64,000 nt of DNA from an uncultured Paracoccaceae bacterium (lineage in GTDB: Bacteria > Pseudomonadota > Alphaproteobacteria > Rhodobacterales > Rhodobacteraceae). The notes below the pieces were generated by a model, which saw only the letters and a list, made by a program, of their open reading frames with translations, was not told the DNA's origin and did not search any database. The translations under genes were made by a program, and so were the position numbers. The number at the start of each line of letters is the position of its first letter. Within the stretch, counting starts at the first letter, position 1. Positions 19,874 through 28,336 of the stretch are shown in pieces. Location: the NCBI GenBank assembly GCA_938002605.1, contig CALLAF010000030.1:1-64000 (forward strand), in the 5' to 3' direction.

Positions 19874-20725
19874 TTATCTTTGGCATTGCGGGCAAAAGAA
19901 ACTTGAGCGTCCCGACTGGATGATTCGCTGAATTGTCTTTTGGCAACTGGGTGTTACGCATGTTTTCCCTTCTTGTCCGTAGACCCGAAAAACATGTTGA
20001 AAATATCCCAACTCACCATCTGATTGCCGAAAGTCGCGCAATGAGGACCCACCAGCGGCGATCGCTTCCTCAAGCACTTCGCGGATCAACGGCACCAAAG
20101 TCGCGATCCGTTTTGCGCTGATTTGTCCTGCTTTCCGCTTGGGGTGGATGCCCGCGCGAAACAAAACTTCACACACATAAATATTCCCCAACCCTGCAAC
20201 GATACCTTGATCAAGCAGCGCAGTTTTCATCGGAGTGTTTTTTCCCTTCATCCGATCAATCAGATAGGTTTCGTCAAATGCATTTCCCAAAGGTTCCGGG
20301 CCGATGTCGCGGATAAGCCAATGATCATCTTGGGTCGCGGTATCCAACAGATCCATCGCACCAAAACGCCGAGCGTCGTTAAACGTCACCCGCGCCCCGT
20401 TTTCCATATGCAGCACAACATGGTCATGTTTGGCTGGCACAGGGTGCGGATGATGGAATTCTCCAATTTTCACGCCCGATACCAGCATCCGCCCCGACAT
20501 GCCCAAATGAATAAGCAGCGTTTCACCGCTGTCCAAATCCACCAGAATATATTTTGATCGCCGCCTTAGGCCCAAAACACGGGTATCTTTCAGGCGCGCC
20601 GCCATATTTTCGGGAAACGGCCAACGCAAATCGGGGCGGTTCACATCCGCGGCCACGATCATCTGACCTTCCATCGCAGGGGCAATCCCCGCTTTGACAG
20701 TTTCCACTTCGGGCAGTTCGGGCAT
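19874..20725 (-). CDS. mutM: Formamidopyrimidine-DNA glycosylase
   Basis: MutM (Fpg) excises 8-oxoguanine and formamidopyrimidines and nicks the abasic site. The 283-residue protein has the essential N-terminus MPELPEVE, whose Pro (after Met removal) is the catalytic nucleophile and Glu the acid. [11 protein letters not shown] carries the conserved Lys, [18 protein letters not shown] the helix-two-turn-helix, and the C-terminus holds a four-Cys zinc finger ([11 protein letters not shown]...FCPQCQR). The start overlaps the stop of the upstream membrane-protein gene by one base (TAATG). Confidence 0.98.
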   Translation of the reverse strand: MPELPEVETVKAGIAPAMEGQMIVAADVNRPDLRWPFPENMAARLKDTRVLGLRRRSKYILVDLDSGETLLIHLGMSGRMLVSGVKIGEFHHPHPVPAKHDHVVLHMENGARVTFNDARRFGAMDLLDTATQDDHWLIRDIGPEPLGNAFDETYLIDRMKGKNTPMKTALLDQGIVAGLGNIYVCEVLFRAGIHPKRKAGQISAKRIATLVPLIREVLEEAIAAGGSSLRDFRQSDGELGYFQHVFRVYGQEGKTCVTPSCQKTIQRIIQSGRSSFFCPQCQR

Positions 20726-21357
20726 TAGGTCTCACTGTTCTTTTCGATTTGCGCGTGCGCATAGGTTAGAAACGGGCGAATGCCGACAAGGTATTTCATG
20801 ACCTCAGCTTTCTTTCCATCTGCCGTGCGCACAATATATGCGTAATGGCCATTATCGCGTAGCGACACCACATCGCGCCATGCGAAATCTACCTCGCGAA
20901 AGAACCAATCTTTGTGAATAACCCCGTGCTGATCGTATCGAAGTTCATACAGATTCGTATACAGCAGACTATAGGCGACAATCACACTCACCCCTTCTTT
21001 TAGGTAGGCAATATCGGGCACATAATCTGCGCCGCTTAGCCACACCATCCACAAGAGTGCCCCGCTTACCCCGAGACTGATCAGCCGCAAGCCAATGGTC
21101 GGACGCAAAACCGTTTCATTCAACGACTGCTGCGGCGCGGCGTTTTTTCCGACACCCGCGATGAGACTAATATCTGTGGGCAGACTACTCAATTGTGTCT
21201 TGGCAAGCCGCGTTTGCGCAACCTTGCGCCCATCGCTGTCACGCACATTGGTGAGACCATTCACCCGTTTTTTGAAACGGAACCACAGGTAATAGCCCCC
21301 GCAAAGCACCGCCAACCAGAAAATGATCCCAAAAACACTAAAAAATGCGCCAACCAT
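20725..21357 (-). CDS. Uncharacterised membrane protein with probable PH-like domain
   Basis: A 210-residue protein not assigned to a named family. An N-terminal membrane segment (about 4-27, [20 protein letters not shown]) is followed by a basic cytosolic stretch and two more hydrophobic segments (about 91-108 and 122-137). The C-terminal part (about 140-195) has a strand-rich pattern ([20 protein letters not shown]) that recalls small bacterial PH-like membrane proteins; this is inference. It is coupled to mutM by a one-base overlap and is transcribed divergently from ubiE, 92 bp away. Confidence 0.7.
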   Translation of the reverse strand: MVGAFFSVFGIIFWLAVLCGGYYLWFRFKKRVNGLTNVRDSDGRKVAQTRLAKTQLSSLPTDISLIAGVGKNAAPQQSLNETVLRPTIGLRLISLGVSGALLWMVWLSGADYVPDIAYLKEGVSVIVAYSLLYTNLYELRYDQHGVIHKDWFFREVDFAWRDVVSLRDNGHYAYIVRTADGKKAEVMKYLVGIRPFLTYAHAQIEKNSET

Positions 21358-21449
21358 GTTTGTTCAGCCCCCCGTGGCAGATTGACAGTTTGTCTATTGC
21401 CTCAACTGCGTATAACCCATTTGGGACAGTATTCGGGCGAAAGATTGAC

Positions 21450-22202
21450 ATGAGCGACAAGCCAGAGACAACCACCCATTTTGGGTTTGAAACCGTGCCA
21501 GAAGGCGAAAAAGCAGGCCGCGTGCAGGGCGTGTTTTCGTCGGTGGCCAGCAAATACGATATCATGAATGATGTGATGTCTGTGGGCATCCACCGTGTCT
21601 GGAAAGATGCGATGATGGATTGGTTGGCCCCGCGTCCCGGCCAACGGCTGCTTGATGTCGCGGGTGGTACGGGGGATATTTCGTTCCGCTTTTTGAAACG
21701 CGCCGGGCATGGGCATTCGACCGTGCTTGATATTACCGAATCCATGCTGATCGAGGGCCGTAAACGCGCCGAAGCCGAACGCATGTCAGAAAGCCTAGAT
21801 TGGGTTGTCGGCGATGCGATGGCCCTGCCCTTTGATGCCAATACGTTTGACGTTTACACGATCAGCTTTGGTATTCGTAACGTGACCCGCCCCCAAGAAG
21901 CGCTGAACGAAGCCTACCGTGTGCTCAAACCCGGTGGACGTTTAATGGTTCTGGAATTCAGTCAACTGCCCAACCCGATGATGCAGGCCGCATATGACGC
22001 CTATTCGTTTAACATCATCCCGCGCATGGGGCAGCTGATTGCGGGCGACCGTGATAGTTACCAATACCTTGTCGAATCGATCCGCAACTTCCCTGACCAA
22101 GACACATTCTTGGGGATGCTACGCACTGCAGGCTTTGGAAATGCGAAATATCGCAACCTATCGTTGGGCATTGCGGCGATGCATTCAGGCTGGAAACTGT
22201 AA
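21450..22202 (+). CDS. ubiE: Demethylmenaquinone/2-polyprenyl-6-methoxy-1,4-benzoquinol methyltransferase
   Basis: UbiE is the C-methyltransferase of ubiquinone biosynthesis. From the ATG at 21450 it has 250 residues ([14 protein letters not shown]), the usual size; the track's start adds 35 residues with no homology and would overlap the divergent gene. [16 protein letters not shown] is SAM motif [19 protein letters not shown] motif [15 protein letters not shown] and [14 protein letters not shown] the later UbiE signatures. It is followed after one base by ubiB, so the two quinone genes form an operon. Confidence 0.97.
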   Translation: MSDKPETTTHFGFETVPEGEKAGRVQGVFSSVASKYDIMNDVMSVGIHRVWKDAMMDWLAPRPGQRLLDVAGGTGDISFRFLKRAGHGHSTVLDITESMLIEGRKRAEAERMSESLDWVVGDAMALPFDANTFDVYTISFGIRNVTRPQEALNEAYRVLKPGGRLMVLEFSQLPNPMMQAAYDAYSFNIIPRMGQLIAGDRDSYQYLVESIRNFPDQDTFLGMLRTAGFGNAKYRNLSLGIAAMHSGWKL

Positions 22203-22203
22203 T

Positions 22204-23733
22204 ATGCGCGGACCTCACAACATTATCCGCCTGATCAGAACGGGTGCGACGTTCGAACGAACGGGCGCAATGAAGGTTGTTCTGGACGCATTAGACGCGG
22301 GGCCGGTCCTGCGTATCGCGTTGCGTGCACTTGTCTGGCCTGTCCAATGGTTGGGGTATGAAGGCGACACGTCGATGCCCCCGGCAACGCGGGCGCTGAC
22401 GGCACTTGGTCCTGCCTATATTAAGTTCGGTCAGGTTCTTTCGACCCGACCTGATGTCGTCGGCGACGACATGGCGCAACAACTGCGGGTCTTGCAGGAC
22501 CAGCTTCCGCCGTTTTCCATGGCTGCGGCCAAGGCCGCGATCCAAAGTGAACTGGGCGCTTCAACCGATGATCTGTTCACCACATTTTCGGAACCTGTCG
22601 CCGCCGCATCATTGGCCCAAGTCCACAAAGCACATTTGGCAGACACCGGCGAAGCCGTCGCCGTAAAGGTCCTGCGTCCCGGCATCGAAAAAGCCTTCCG
22701 CAAAGACATCGACGCCTTTTACTTTGCGGCCCGCGCGATTGAGTTTCTTTCACCTTCATCCCGCCGACTACGCCCCATAGATGTGGTCACCCATTTCGAA
22801 GGTATCGTGATGGGCGAACTGGATTTGCGGTTGGAAAGCTCTGCCGCGGCAGAGTTCGCGACCAACACCGAAGGTGACGCAGGCTTTCAAGTGCCGCGAA
22901 TCCGGTGGCACCTGTCCAGCCGACGTGTGATGACGCTTGATTGGGCAGAGGGCGCGAGTATTGGCGATAATGCAGCGCTTGACGCTGCGGGCATTGATCG
23001 CAGTGTTCTTGCCACACGGGTGCTACAGCTGTTTCTTAACCAAGCATTGCGCGACGGTTTTTTCCACGGCGACATGCACCAAGGCAATCTAAAAGTCGCT
23101 GCGAACGGCGATATCATTGCCTATGATTTTGGGATCATGGGGCGGATTGATGAATACACACGCCGGGTCTACGCTGAAATCTTATTTGGCTTTATTCGCA
23201 AAGATTATCAGCGCGTAGCCGAGGTTCATTTCGAAGCGGGCTATGTTCCAGCGGACCAAGATGTCGACGAATTTGCCCGTGCGTTGCGCGCTGTGGGCGA
23301 GCCGATATTTGGAATGGATGCCAGCCATATTTCGATGGCCCGCTTATTGAATTATCTCTTTGAAGTTACCGAACGCTTCGGCATGGAAACCCGTACCGAA
23401 TTGATTCTGCTACAAAGAACCATGGTCGTTGTTGAAGGTGTCGCAAGGTCGCTTGATCCGCATATGAACATTTGGCAAGATGCGAAGCCCGTTGTCGAAA
23501 ACTACATCAAGCAAAGTATCGGACCAAAGGCACTACTGCGTGATCTCAGCAAAACCATGATGATCTTGTCCCGGTTTGGGCCGCAACTACCCCGCATCGC
23601 CGAAGAGGCCCTGATCCGACGCAATAATCCAACGCCGCCACCTCAGCAAAACATCATCACTGATCGGATAAAGTGGATGTTTCTTGGTGCTGGACTAGTC
23701 GGGCTGGGTGTATGGATCAGCGCGGCTTTCTAG
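22204..23733 (+). CDS. ubiB: Ubiquinone biosynthesis protein UbiB (ABC1/ADCK kinase-like)
   Basis: UbiB is an atypical kinase-like ATPase needed for ubiquinone synthesis, probably extracting polyprenyl intermediates from the membrane. The start at 22204, one base after the ubiE stop, gives 509 residues (MRGPHNIIRLI). AYIKFGQVLSTRPD carries the family KxGQ motif, AAASLAQVHKA the Ala-rich loop that replaces a glycine loop, AVKVLRPG the Lys, and FFHGDMHQGNL plus AYDFGIMGRI the catalytic and metal sites. A C-terminal hydrophobic segment (WMFLGAGLVGLGVWISAAF) anchors it to the membrane. Its stop overlaps the convergent flgD stop by 4 bp. Confidence 0.96.
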   Translation: MRGPHNIIRLIRTGATFERTGAMKVVLDALDAGPVLRIALRALVWPVQWLGYEGDTSMPPATRALTALGPAYIKFGQVLSTRPDVVGDDMAQQLRVLQDQLPPFSMAAAKAAIQSELGASTDDLFTTFSEPVAAASLAQVHKAHLADTGEAVAVKVLRPGIEKAFRKDIDAFYFAARAIEFLSPSSRRLRPIDVVTHFEGIVMGELDLRLESSAAAEFATNTEGDAGFQVPRIRWHLSSRRVMTLDWAEGASIGDNAALDAAGIDRSVLATRVLQLFLNQALRDGFFHGDMHQGNLKVAANGDIIAYDFGIMGRIDEYTRRVYAEILFGFIRKDYQRVAEVHFEAGYVPADQDVDEFARALRAVGEPIFGMDASHISMARLLNYLFEVTERFGMETRTELILLQRTMVVVEGVARSLDPHMNIWQDAKPVVENYIKQSIGPKALLRDLSKTMMILSRFGPQLPRIAEEALIRRNNPTPPPQQNIITDRIKWMFLGAGLVGLGVWISAAF

Positions 23734-24392
23734 GCCTCGGGATCGCGCAGCGCGCTGACCTGTGTAGCCGCAACTGCGACATCACCTTCGAGGATCAAAA
23801 TCGTCTCACCTGCCTGCGCACGTACTTCGGTGACGGTACTATAGACCTCCACCGCATCTTGGGTCAGAATTTCGCCGTCAAGTGAGCTTGTCAGTTCGAA
23901 AGAATAGAGCCCATCCGCGAACGGGTAGCCGCCTGTATCCACACCTGCCCATTCAATCGGATCAGCACTGATTGGAACCTCAAAACGCTGGACTTCAACC
24001 CCCAACTCATTGCGCACGACGACTTCGGCATGATCAGCAAGGGCCGCAGGGTTCGGTGACAATGTGACCGGCTGACCATCAAAATATGCAGGTGTCGCTG
24101 CGCGTGCTTCTTTTCCGACCCAGGCAGCCATATCGGCAAGACCGCCTGACGTTAATTGCGCGCTAAGCGCCTTAAGCAGGTCATTTGTCATCACCGCCTG
24201 TTCAACCCCGGAAAATGTCGCGAGCTGTGTCGCGTAATCCGTTGAATCGACAGGGTTGAGCGGGTCTTGATTTTGCATTTGCACCGTCAACATATTGAGA
24301 AACATCTCAAAATCTGCGCTGATACCCGTTGTCGTCGCGGCAGAGGATGTGGCCGTCGTCGCAGTGGTCTGAGTTGTATTTGTTACTTCCAT
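23730..24392 (-). CDS. flgD: Flagellar hook assembly scaffold FlgD
   Basis: FlgD caps the growing hook and helps hook subunits polymerise. The 220-residue protein begins with a Thr/Ala-rich export region (about 1-25), then FEMFLNMLTVQMQNQDPLNPVDSTDYATQLATFS, the diagnostic FlgD N-terminal block (about 29-62). The rest (about 90-215) fits the tudor/FnIII-like cap domain. It follows fliK by 9 bp on the minus strand and is the first gene of the flagellar cluster next to ubiB. Confidence 0.95.
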   Translation of the reverse strand: MEVTNTTQTTATTATSSAATTTGISADFEMFLNMLTVQMQNQDPLNPVDSTDYATQLATFSGVEQAVMTNDLLKALSAQLTSGGLADMAAWVGKEARAATPAYFDGQPVTLSPNPAALADHAEVVVRNELGVEVQRFEVPISADPIEWAGVDTGGYPFADGLYSFELTSSLDGEILTQDAVEVYSTVTEVRAQAGETILILEGDVAVAATQVSALRDPEA

Positions 24393-24401
24393 GGCAGACT
24401 C

Positions 24402-25682
24402 CTATAGTTTGATATCCAAACCGCTTGTGCCTACGATCCGTATTTGTTGCTGAAATCGGACCTCTTCGGTGTCGTCGGCTTGGTCATATGATCCGTCAGT
24501 TTCGCTCTGCTCCGCCTGCGGTGAATTTTCACGCTGCCCAAAGCTAAATGAGATGTCATTGTAGCCAAGTTCCTGAAACTCTTGGCTCAGCGTCTCAATA
24601 TGCTTGCGCAGAAGGTCCGTTGTTTCTTGGCGCTCTGCAGAGACGGTCAATGTAATGGCCGTATCGACCACAGACATGGTCATTCGTACGCGCCCCAGTT
24701 CTTCGGGGTTGAGCGAAATTTCGGTAGGACGCCCGGCCCGTTCGGTCACAGCAACAGCGATCTGCGATGCCACGTGACGCGCCGTATCGGCCTGCGTTGT
24801 CACCGGCGACTGGGTCACATGCGCTTGAGTCTGCGCCGCGCGATCCGCTTGCGCGACAAATAAGGGTTCAATTTCAGCAGGCATTGCAGGGACATATGCC
24901 GTGGGCGATTCTCGTTGCAATGTCGCGGCAATAGGTGCCGCCATTGTGGGGTGAGCAGTGCGCGCGACCGTGTCATTGCGCGAAGCCGGGGCCATTTCTA
25001 GCATTTGCCGGTTTGACGCAGGTCGGGTTTGATCCACCGTGGTCGGTTTCGGGGCCAATTCGGGTTTAATCTGCGTAGATTTTGATGCGTCTAGGTCTGC
25101 CTCTTGCACTGTCTTTTGGGCACCAAACCCTTCAGTTGGTGATGTTTTTAATATCTCAAAACGACCATCGCGCGCCATCTTGAACGTATCTTGCGTATCA
25201 GTTTGCGGCCCGACAGTTGGTGGCAGGTCTCTCACTCTGTGCGGGACCGATTGCGCTGGCGAAGGTACTAGCTGTCTTTCAAGGGCAGGCTGTTCATGTT
25301 TCTCGGGCACCTCAGTCGGCAGGGTCTTATTGGCAATACCTTCTCGTGAGATTGGCTCATTCTCTGCGAGAGCAGAACTGACAGCAAAGTCAACCTCAAG
25401 CTGCTGTCCCTCACCGTGCTCCTTATTTTGCGGCATTGGATGCGGCGCCGCGTCCAAAATTTCACTCGACAGATTATCATCATCCTGATCTAGGCAGATC
25501 TCAGCCGGTTCTGACGTAGCGGCAACCTCGACTTGTTCCGTATCTTCAGCACCTTCGCCCGCCGTAAGCCCATTTAACAAGTCGACAAAACTCAACTCCC
25601 CACTAGCAACCGAATGGGTTTCACCATGGGTTGGGGACAGTGCATTGGTGTTGGCGGCCTCTGGCTGCAAGAAGGGTATCAT
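24402..25682 (-). CDS. fliK: Flagellar hook-length control protein FliK
   Basis: FliK is the exported ruler that stops hook growth and switches export specificity through FlhB. From the ATG at 25682 (GGAG 5 bases upstream) it has 426 residues. The first 290 or so are low-complexity, rich in Gln, Glu, Pro, Thr and Ser, as expected of the disordered ruler. The conserved C-terminal domain is clear: EISLNPEELGRVRMTM, followed by ETTDLLRKHIETLSQEFQELG. The last 40 residues are acidic. Together with flgD it forms a minus-strand pair, divergent from the flgJ-like gene with a CtrA-like site between them. Confidence 0.93.
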   Translation of the reverse strand: MIPFLQPEAANTNALSPTHGETHSVASGELSFVDLLNGLTAGEGAEDTEQVEVAATSEPAEICLDQDDDNLSSEILDAAPHPMPQNKEHGEGQQLEVDFAVSSALAENEPISREGIANKTLPTEVPEKHEQPALERQLVPSPAQSVPHRVRDLPPTVGPQTDTQDTFKMARDGRFEILKTSPTEGFGAQKTVQEADLDASKSTQIKPELAPKPTTVDQTRPASNRQMLEMAPASRNDTVARTAHPTMAAPIAATLQRESPTAYVPAMPAEIEPLFVAQADRAAQTQAHVTQSPVTTQADTARHVASQIAVAVTERAGRPTEISLNPEELGRVRMTMSVVDTAITLTVSAERQETTDLLRKHIETLSQEFQELGYNDISFSFGQRENSPQAEQSETDGSYDQADDTEEVRFQQQIRIVGTSGLDIKL

Positions 25683-25728
25683 CGGCACTCCGATTGAATT
25701 TATGACCCGCTCTTTTTCGCCGAAAATA

Positions 25729-25743
25729 CTTACTGATTGTTTA
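25729..25743. promoter_or_regulatory. CtrA-like site between fliK and the flgJ-like gene
   Basis: CTTAC-TGATT-GTTTA matches 7 of the 10 defined positions of TTAAC-N5-GTTAA. It lies 46 bases before the fliK start and 41 before the flgJ-like start, in a divergent promoter region. Confidence 0.4.
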
Positions 25744-25784
25744 CCGATAGCTGGCAAGGTGGAAAAAATTTGACGGAGAACCCG

Positions 25785-26078
25785 ATGACAACCACCCCAG
25801 TGTTACCTGCGCCCCGATCAGTGCCCACCTTGCCTGACTACATACAAAACGATGCGAAACTGCGTGAGGCCGCGCAGCAACTAGAGGTATCGTTTTTGGC
25901 AGAAATGCTGAAATCCACTGGGCTTGGCGCCCAAGTCAGCGCGTTCGGAGGCGGCGCTGGAGAAGAACACTTTGGATCGTTCCTGCGCGAAGCTCAGGCA
26001 AGTGAGATAGTGAAATCGGGAGGAATCGGCCTTGCCGAAGCGCTATTTGAGGCGATGAAAGCAAAATGGCATGCGTGA
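25785..26078 (+). CDS. FlgJ-type rod-binding domain protein
   Basis: A 97-residue protein equivalent to only the N-terminal rod-capping domain of FlgJ; the peptidoglycan hydrolase domain of enterobacterial FlgJ is absent, as is common in alphaproteobacteria. AAQQLEVSFLAEMLKSTGL (about 30-48) and HFGSFLREAQASEIVKSGGIGLAEAL (about 63-88) are the recognisable blocks. The ATG at 25785 has GGAG 6 bases upstream; the track's earlier start is unsupported. It overlaps the next gene by 8 bp. Likely role: rod assembly in the periplasm. Confidence 0.88.
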   Translation: MTTTPVLPAPRSVPTLPDYIQNDAKLREAAQQLEVSFLAEMLKSTGLGAQVSAFGGGAGEEHFGSFLREAQASEIVKSGGIGLAEALFEAMKAKWHA

Positions 26079-26412
26079 TTCTGTTGTCACGTCACTCTTC
26101 ACGACACTTGAGGCAGAGCGTGACGCGCTCTTATCGGGGAAGTTTCACCTGCTCCTTGCGCTCGAAGAAACAAAATCCGCGCAGCTTCAAGACCTCGAAA
26201 ACCGGCAACCCACTACAGAAAATCTGCAAGCGATTCGCCGGAGGCTCTCTGAGAACCAGCGTTTGTTTGCTGCCGCAATTGCTGGGATCAAGTCTGCGCG
26301 AAACCGCATCGACGCGCTGCAAAACGTGCGCACCGGGCTGCATGTCTATGATGAATCCGGGGCGATGGCGACGGTCGCGGTGCAGCAACCTGCTATCCAA
26401 AAGAAGGCTTAA
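26071..26412 (+). CDS. FlgN-like flagellar export chaperone candidate
   Basis: A 113-residue, largely helical protein with no signal peptide or membrane segment. Size, helical composition and its place right after the rod-capping gene and before flagellin suggest FlgN, the chaperone of hook-filament junction proteins FlgK and FlgL. The repeated hydrophobic pattern (LFTTLEAERDALLSGKF, LQAIRRRLSENQRLFAAAIAG) fits a helical bundle or coiled coil. Sequence similarity alone is too weak for certainty. It overlaps the flgJ-like gene by 8 bp, so both are co-translated. Confidence 0.65.
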   Translation: MRDSVVTSLFTTLEAERDALLSGKFHLLLALEETKSAQLQDLENRQPTTENLQAIRRRLSENQRLFAAAIAGIKSARNRIDALQNVRTGLHVYDESGAMATVAVQQPAIQKKA

Positions 26413-26447
26413 ATTGGATCAAATTTTCAGCTTTTGAATGACCGGCG

Positions 26448-26462
26448 TTAACGCATTGTTTA
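26448..26462. promoter_or_regulatory. CtrA-like site upstream of flagellin
   Basis: TTAAC-GCATT-GTTTA matches 9 of 10 positions of TTAAC-N5-GTTAA, 158 bases before the flagellin start codon. Its position allows direct control of the flagellin promoter. Confidence 0.55.
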
Positions 26463-26584
26463 TCGAAGTTTGGTCACTTAGCGACACCGCCAAAACGGCT
26501 AACTGCCCACTCAATACGGTGCAGCATATATCGTCAGAATGACGTTTCATTCCGTGGAACATCCGCGGTTTCCTGAACAAACCC

Positions 26585-26598
26585 GGCGCAAAAGCGCC
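26585..26598 (+). other. 5' leader hairpin of flagellin mRNA
   Basis: ggcgc-aaaa-gcgcc is a 5-bp GC-rich stem with a tetraloop, ending 21 bases before the flagellin ATG and just upstream of the AGGA ribosome binding site. It would be in the mRNA leader and may be a target of the regulators FlbT/FlaF encoded downstream. Confidence 0.5.
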
Positions 26599-26619
26599 CA
26601 TCAAATAGGACCATGAAAC

Positions 26620-27465
26620 ATGTCCAGTATTCTGACAAACAACAGCGCAATGGTTGCGCTTCAAACGCTCAAATCAATCAACAACGATCTTTCAAAGACG
26701 CAGTCGATGATCTCGACCGGTCAAGAAATTTCTTCTGCAAAAGATAATTCGGCCATCTGGGCGATTTCAAAAGTCATGGAATCCGACGTGGCTGGTTTCA
26801 AAGCCATTTCAGATAGCCTTGCACTTGGCGAATCTACCGTCGCGGTTGCCTCTGCAGGTGCAGAACAGATCGTTGAGACGCTCAAAGAAATGAAGGAGCT
26901 GGCAGTTGCGGGGCAATCTGAAAACGTAGACTTTACCAAAATCCAGGCCGATATGGATGAAAAGGCTGCGCAGATCGCTTCGGTCGTCGCCGCGTCCCAG
27001 TTTAACGGTGCCAACCTATTGGCAACAGATGTCGACGGCAACGGCGGCACCGGGCTGAACGTTTTATCGTCTCTGGACCGTGTCGGGACAGCAGCGCCAA
27101 CACCAACGCTCATCACCGTCGATAGCGTTGATTTTGAAGCCAATGTTGATCTAGTCAGCAACCTTACAGCGATCACTGATACCGCCACCGCAGCCACAGC
27201 ATTGGGAGAACTGGAAACCTTCCTCACAACGGCCATTGACGGTGCTGCGGCTTTGGGGGCTTCGGCGAAACGTATCGACAGCCAAAATGAGTTCGTCAGC
27301 AAACTGTCCGACGCGCTGAAATCTGGGATCGGTACAATGGTCGATGCTGACATGGAAGAAGCATCAGCCCGCCTGCAAGCGCTGCAAGTGCAGCAGCAAC
27401 TCGGTGTGCAGTCTCTGTCGATTGCAAACGAAGCACCGCAGACCATCTTGTCGCTGTTCCGGTAA
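26620..27465 (+). CDS. fliC: Flagellin
   Basis: The filament subunit, exported through the flagellar type III gate and polymerised outside the cell. The 281-residue protein is short, keeping D0 and D1 with a small central part. MSSILTNNSAMVALQTLKSIN and ISSAKDNSAIWAISKVMESD are the N-terminal D0/D1 signatures; the C-terminus (LQVQQQLGVQSLSIANEAPQTILSLF) forms the partner coiled coil. Residues about 130-190 are the short variable region. It is the only flagellin in the window, preceded by a CtrA-like site and a leader hairpin and followed by a 12-bp stem-loop and flaF-flbT. Confidence 0.97.
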   Translation: MSSILTNNSAMVALQTLKSINNDLSKTQSMISTGQEISSAKDNSAIWAISKVMESDVAGFKAISDSLALGESTVAVASAGAEQIVETLKEMKELAVAGQSENVDFTKIQADMDEKAAQIASVVAASQFNGANLLATDVDGNGGTGLNVLSSLDRVGTAAPTPTLITVDSVDFEANVDLVSNLTAITDTATAATALGELETFLTTAIDGAAALGASAKRIDSQNEFVSKLSDALKSGIGTMVDADMEEASARLQALQVQQQLGVQSLSIANEAPQTILSLFR

Positions 27466-27472
27466 ACTAATG

Positions 27473-27500
27473 CGTTGGCGCCATAAAAATGGCGCCAACG
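27473..27500 (+). terminator. Strong stem-loop after flagellin
   Basis: cgttggcgccat-aaaa-atggcgccaacg is a 12-bp perfect stem with a 4-nt loop, 8 bases past the flagellin stop. The exit (ttcaattcg) has few T residues, so it may act as a partial terminator or as a 3' stabiliser of flagellin mRNA rather than separating flaF completely. Confidence 0.75.
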
Positions 27501-27557
27501 TTCAATTCGCCGCGGAAAACCCGCGTCTCGTTCGAATTCGTGCCGGAAGGACATCAC

Positions 27558-27932
27558 GTGAACGTCATCGACCAAGCTCGGCAGGCATATGCCCCAACAC
27601 AAATTTCTATCAGGACAAACCGCTCTGTCGAAGCGCAGCTCGTCAGCCAAGTAACAGCAAGGCTGCGCGTGGCTGAGTCGCGTCAGGCCGACAACTTCTC
27701 AGGCCTCGTAAGCGCCGTTCACGATAACCGCCGTATGTGGACAACATTGGCTGTTGACGTCTCTGGCAACGAAAACGCGCTTCCCAGCAAGTTACGCGCG
27801 CAAATTTTTTATCTCGCAGAATTCACAGAACACCATAGCCGCCGCGTCTTACGCCGCGAAGCTGATGTCGGCGCATTGATCGACATTAACACTGCGGTCC
27901 TACGCGGGCTTAATGGACGGGGGGGCACGTAA
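27558..27932 (+). CDS. flaF: Flagellar biosynthesis regulator FlaF
   Basis: FlaF is the alphaproteobacterial partner of FlbT; in Caulobacter it is needed for flagellin synthesis or secretion. The 124-residue protein starts at GTG 27558, with GGAAGGA 6 bases upstream, giving MNVIDQARQAYAPTQ, the FlaF N-terminus; the track start 23 codons earlier is rejected. RLRVAESRQADNFSGLVSAVHDNRRMWTTLA and LRAQIFYLAEFTEHHSRRVL are recognisable family blocks. Its stop overlaps the flbT start by one base. Confidence 0.92.
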   Translation: MNVIDQARQAYAPTQISIRTNRSVEAQLVSQVTARLRVAESRQADNFSGLVSAVHDNRRMWTTLAVDVSGNENALPSKLRAQIFYLAEFTEHHSRRVLRREADVGALIDINTAVLRGLNGRGGT

Positions 27933-28336
27933 TGTCTGGTCTTGTTCTCAAGTTAAACCCAAAGGAGCGCGTGCTGGTAAACGGCGCTGTAATCGAAAAC
28001 GGCGACCGGCGAAGCCGTCTGTCAATCTTGACACCGAATGCGAATATCTTGCGACTGCGGGATGCAATCCGACCGGACGAGGTGAACACCCCAGTAAGGC
28101 GGGTCTGCTATATCGCGCAACTCGTACTGTCAGGCGATGTAGAAGAGCCCGATGCACGGCTACAAATTATGCGCGGCATCGAACAATTGAGCCAAGCCCT
28201 GCGTGACGAGGACAGTCGCCAACATCTTGATGCGGCCACCAACGCAGTAGAAAAGAACGACTTTTATAGGTCACTGAAAGCACTCAGAAATCTACTACCT
28301 CGAGAGGCGCGACTTCTCGCGGGGCACCCAGCATGA
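27932..28336 (+). CDS. flbT: Flagellin mRNA regulator FlbT
   Basis: FlbT binds the 5' leader of flagellin mRNA in Caulobacter and affects its stability or translation. The 134-residue protein shows the family pattern: GLVLKLNPKERVLVNGAVIENGDRRSRL at the N-terminus, VCYIAQLVLSGDVEE in the middle, and a helical C-terminus. It overlaps flaF by one base and the DUF1217 gene by 4 bp, so the three form a translationally coupled set directly downstream of the flagellin gene they are expected to regulate. Confidence 0.94.
   Translation: MSGLVLKLNPKERVLVNGAVIENGDRRSRLSILTPNANILRLRDAIRPDEVNTPVRRVCYIAQLVLSGDVEEPDARLQIMRGIEQLSQALRDEDSRQHLDAATNAVEKNDFYRSLKALRNLLPREARLLAGHPA

Noticed and set aside
22039-22203. 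Extended N-terminus of ubiB in the ORF track
   Set aside because: The extra 55 codons lie inside ubiE in another frame; the ATG one base after the ubiE stop gives the normal UbiB N-terminus.
26721-27650. 309-codon antisense ORF across the flagellin gene, longer than flagellin itself
   Set aside because: It is a shadow of the flagellin reading frame: Ser/Ala-rich composition, no family features, and the sense gene is certain.
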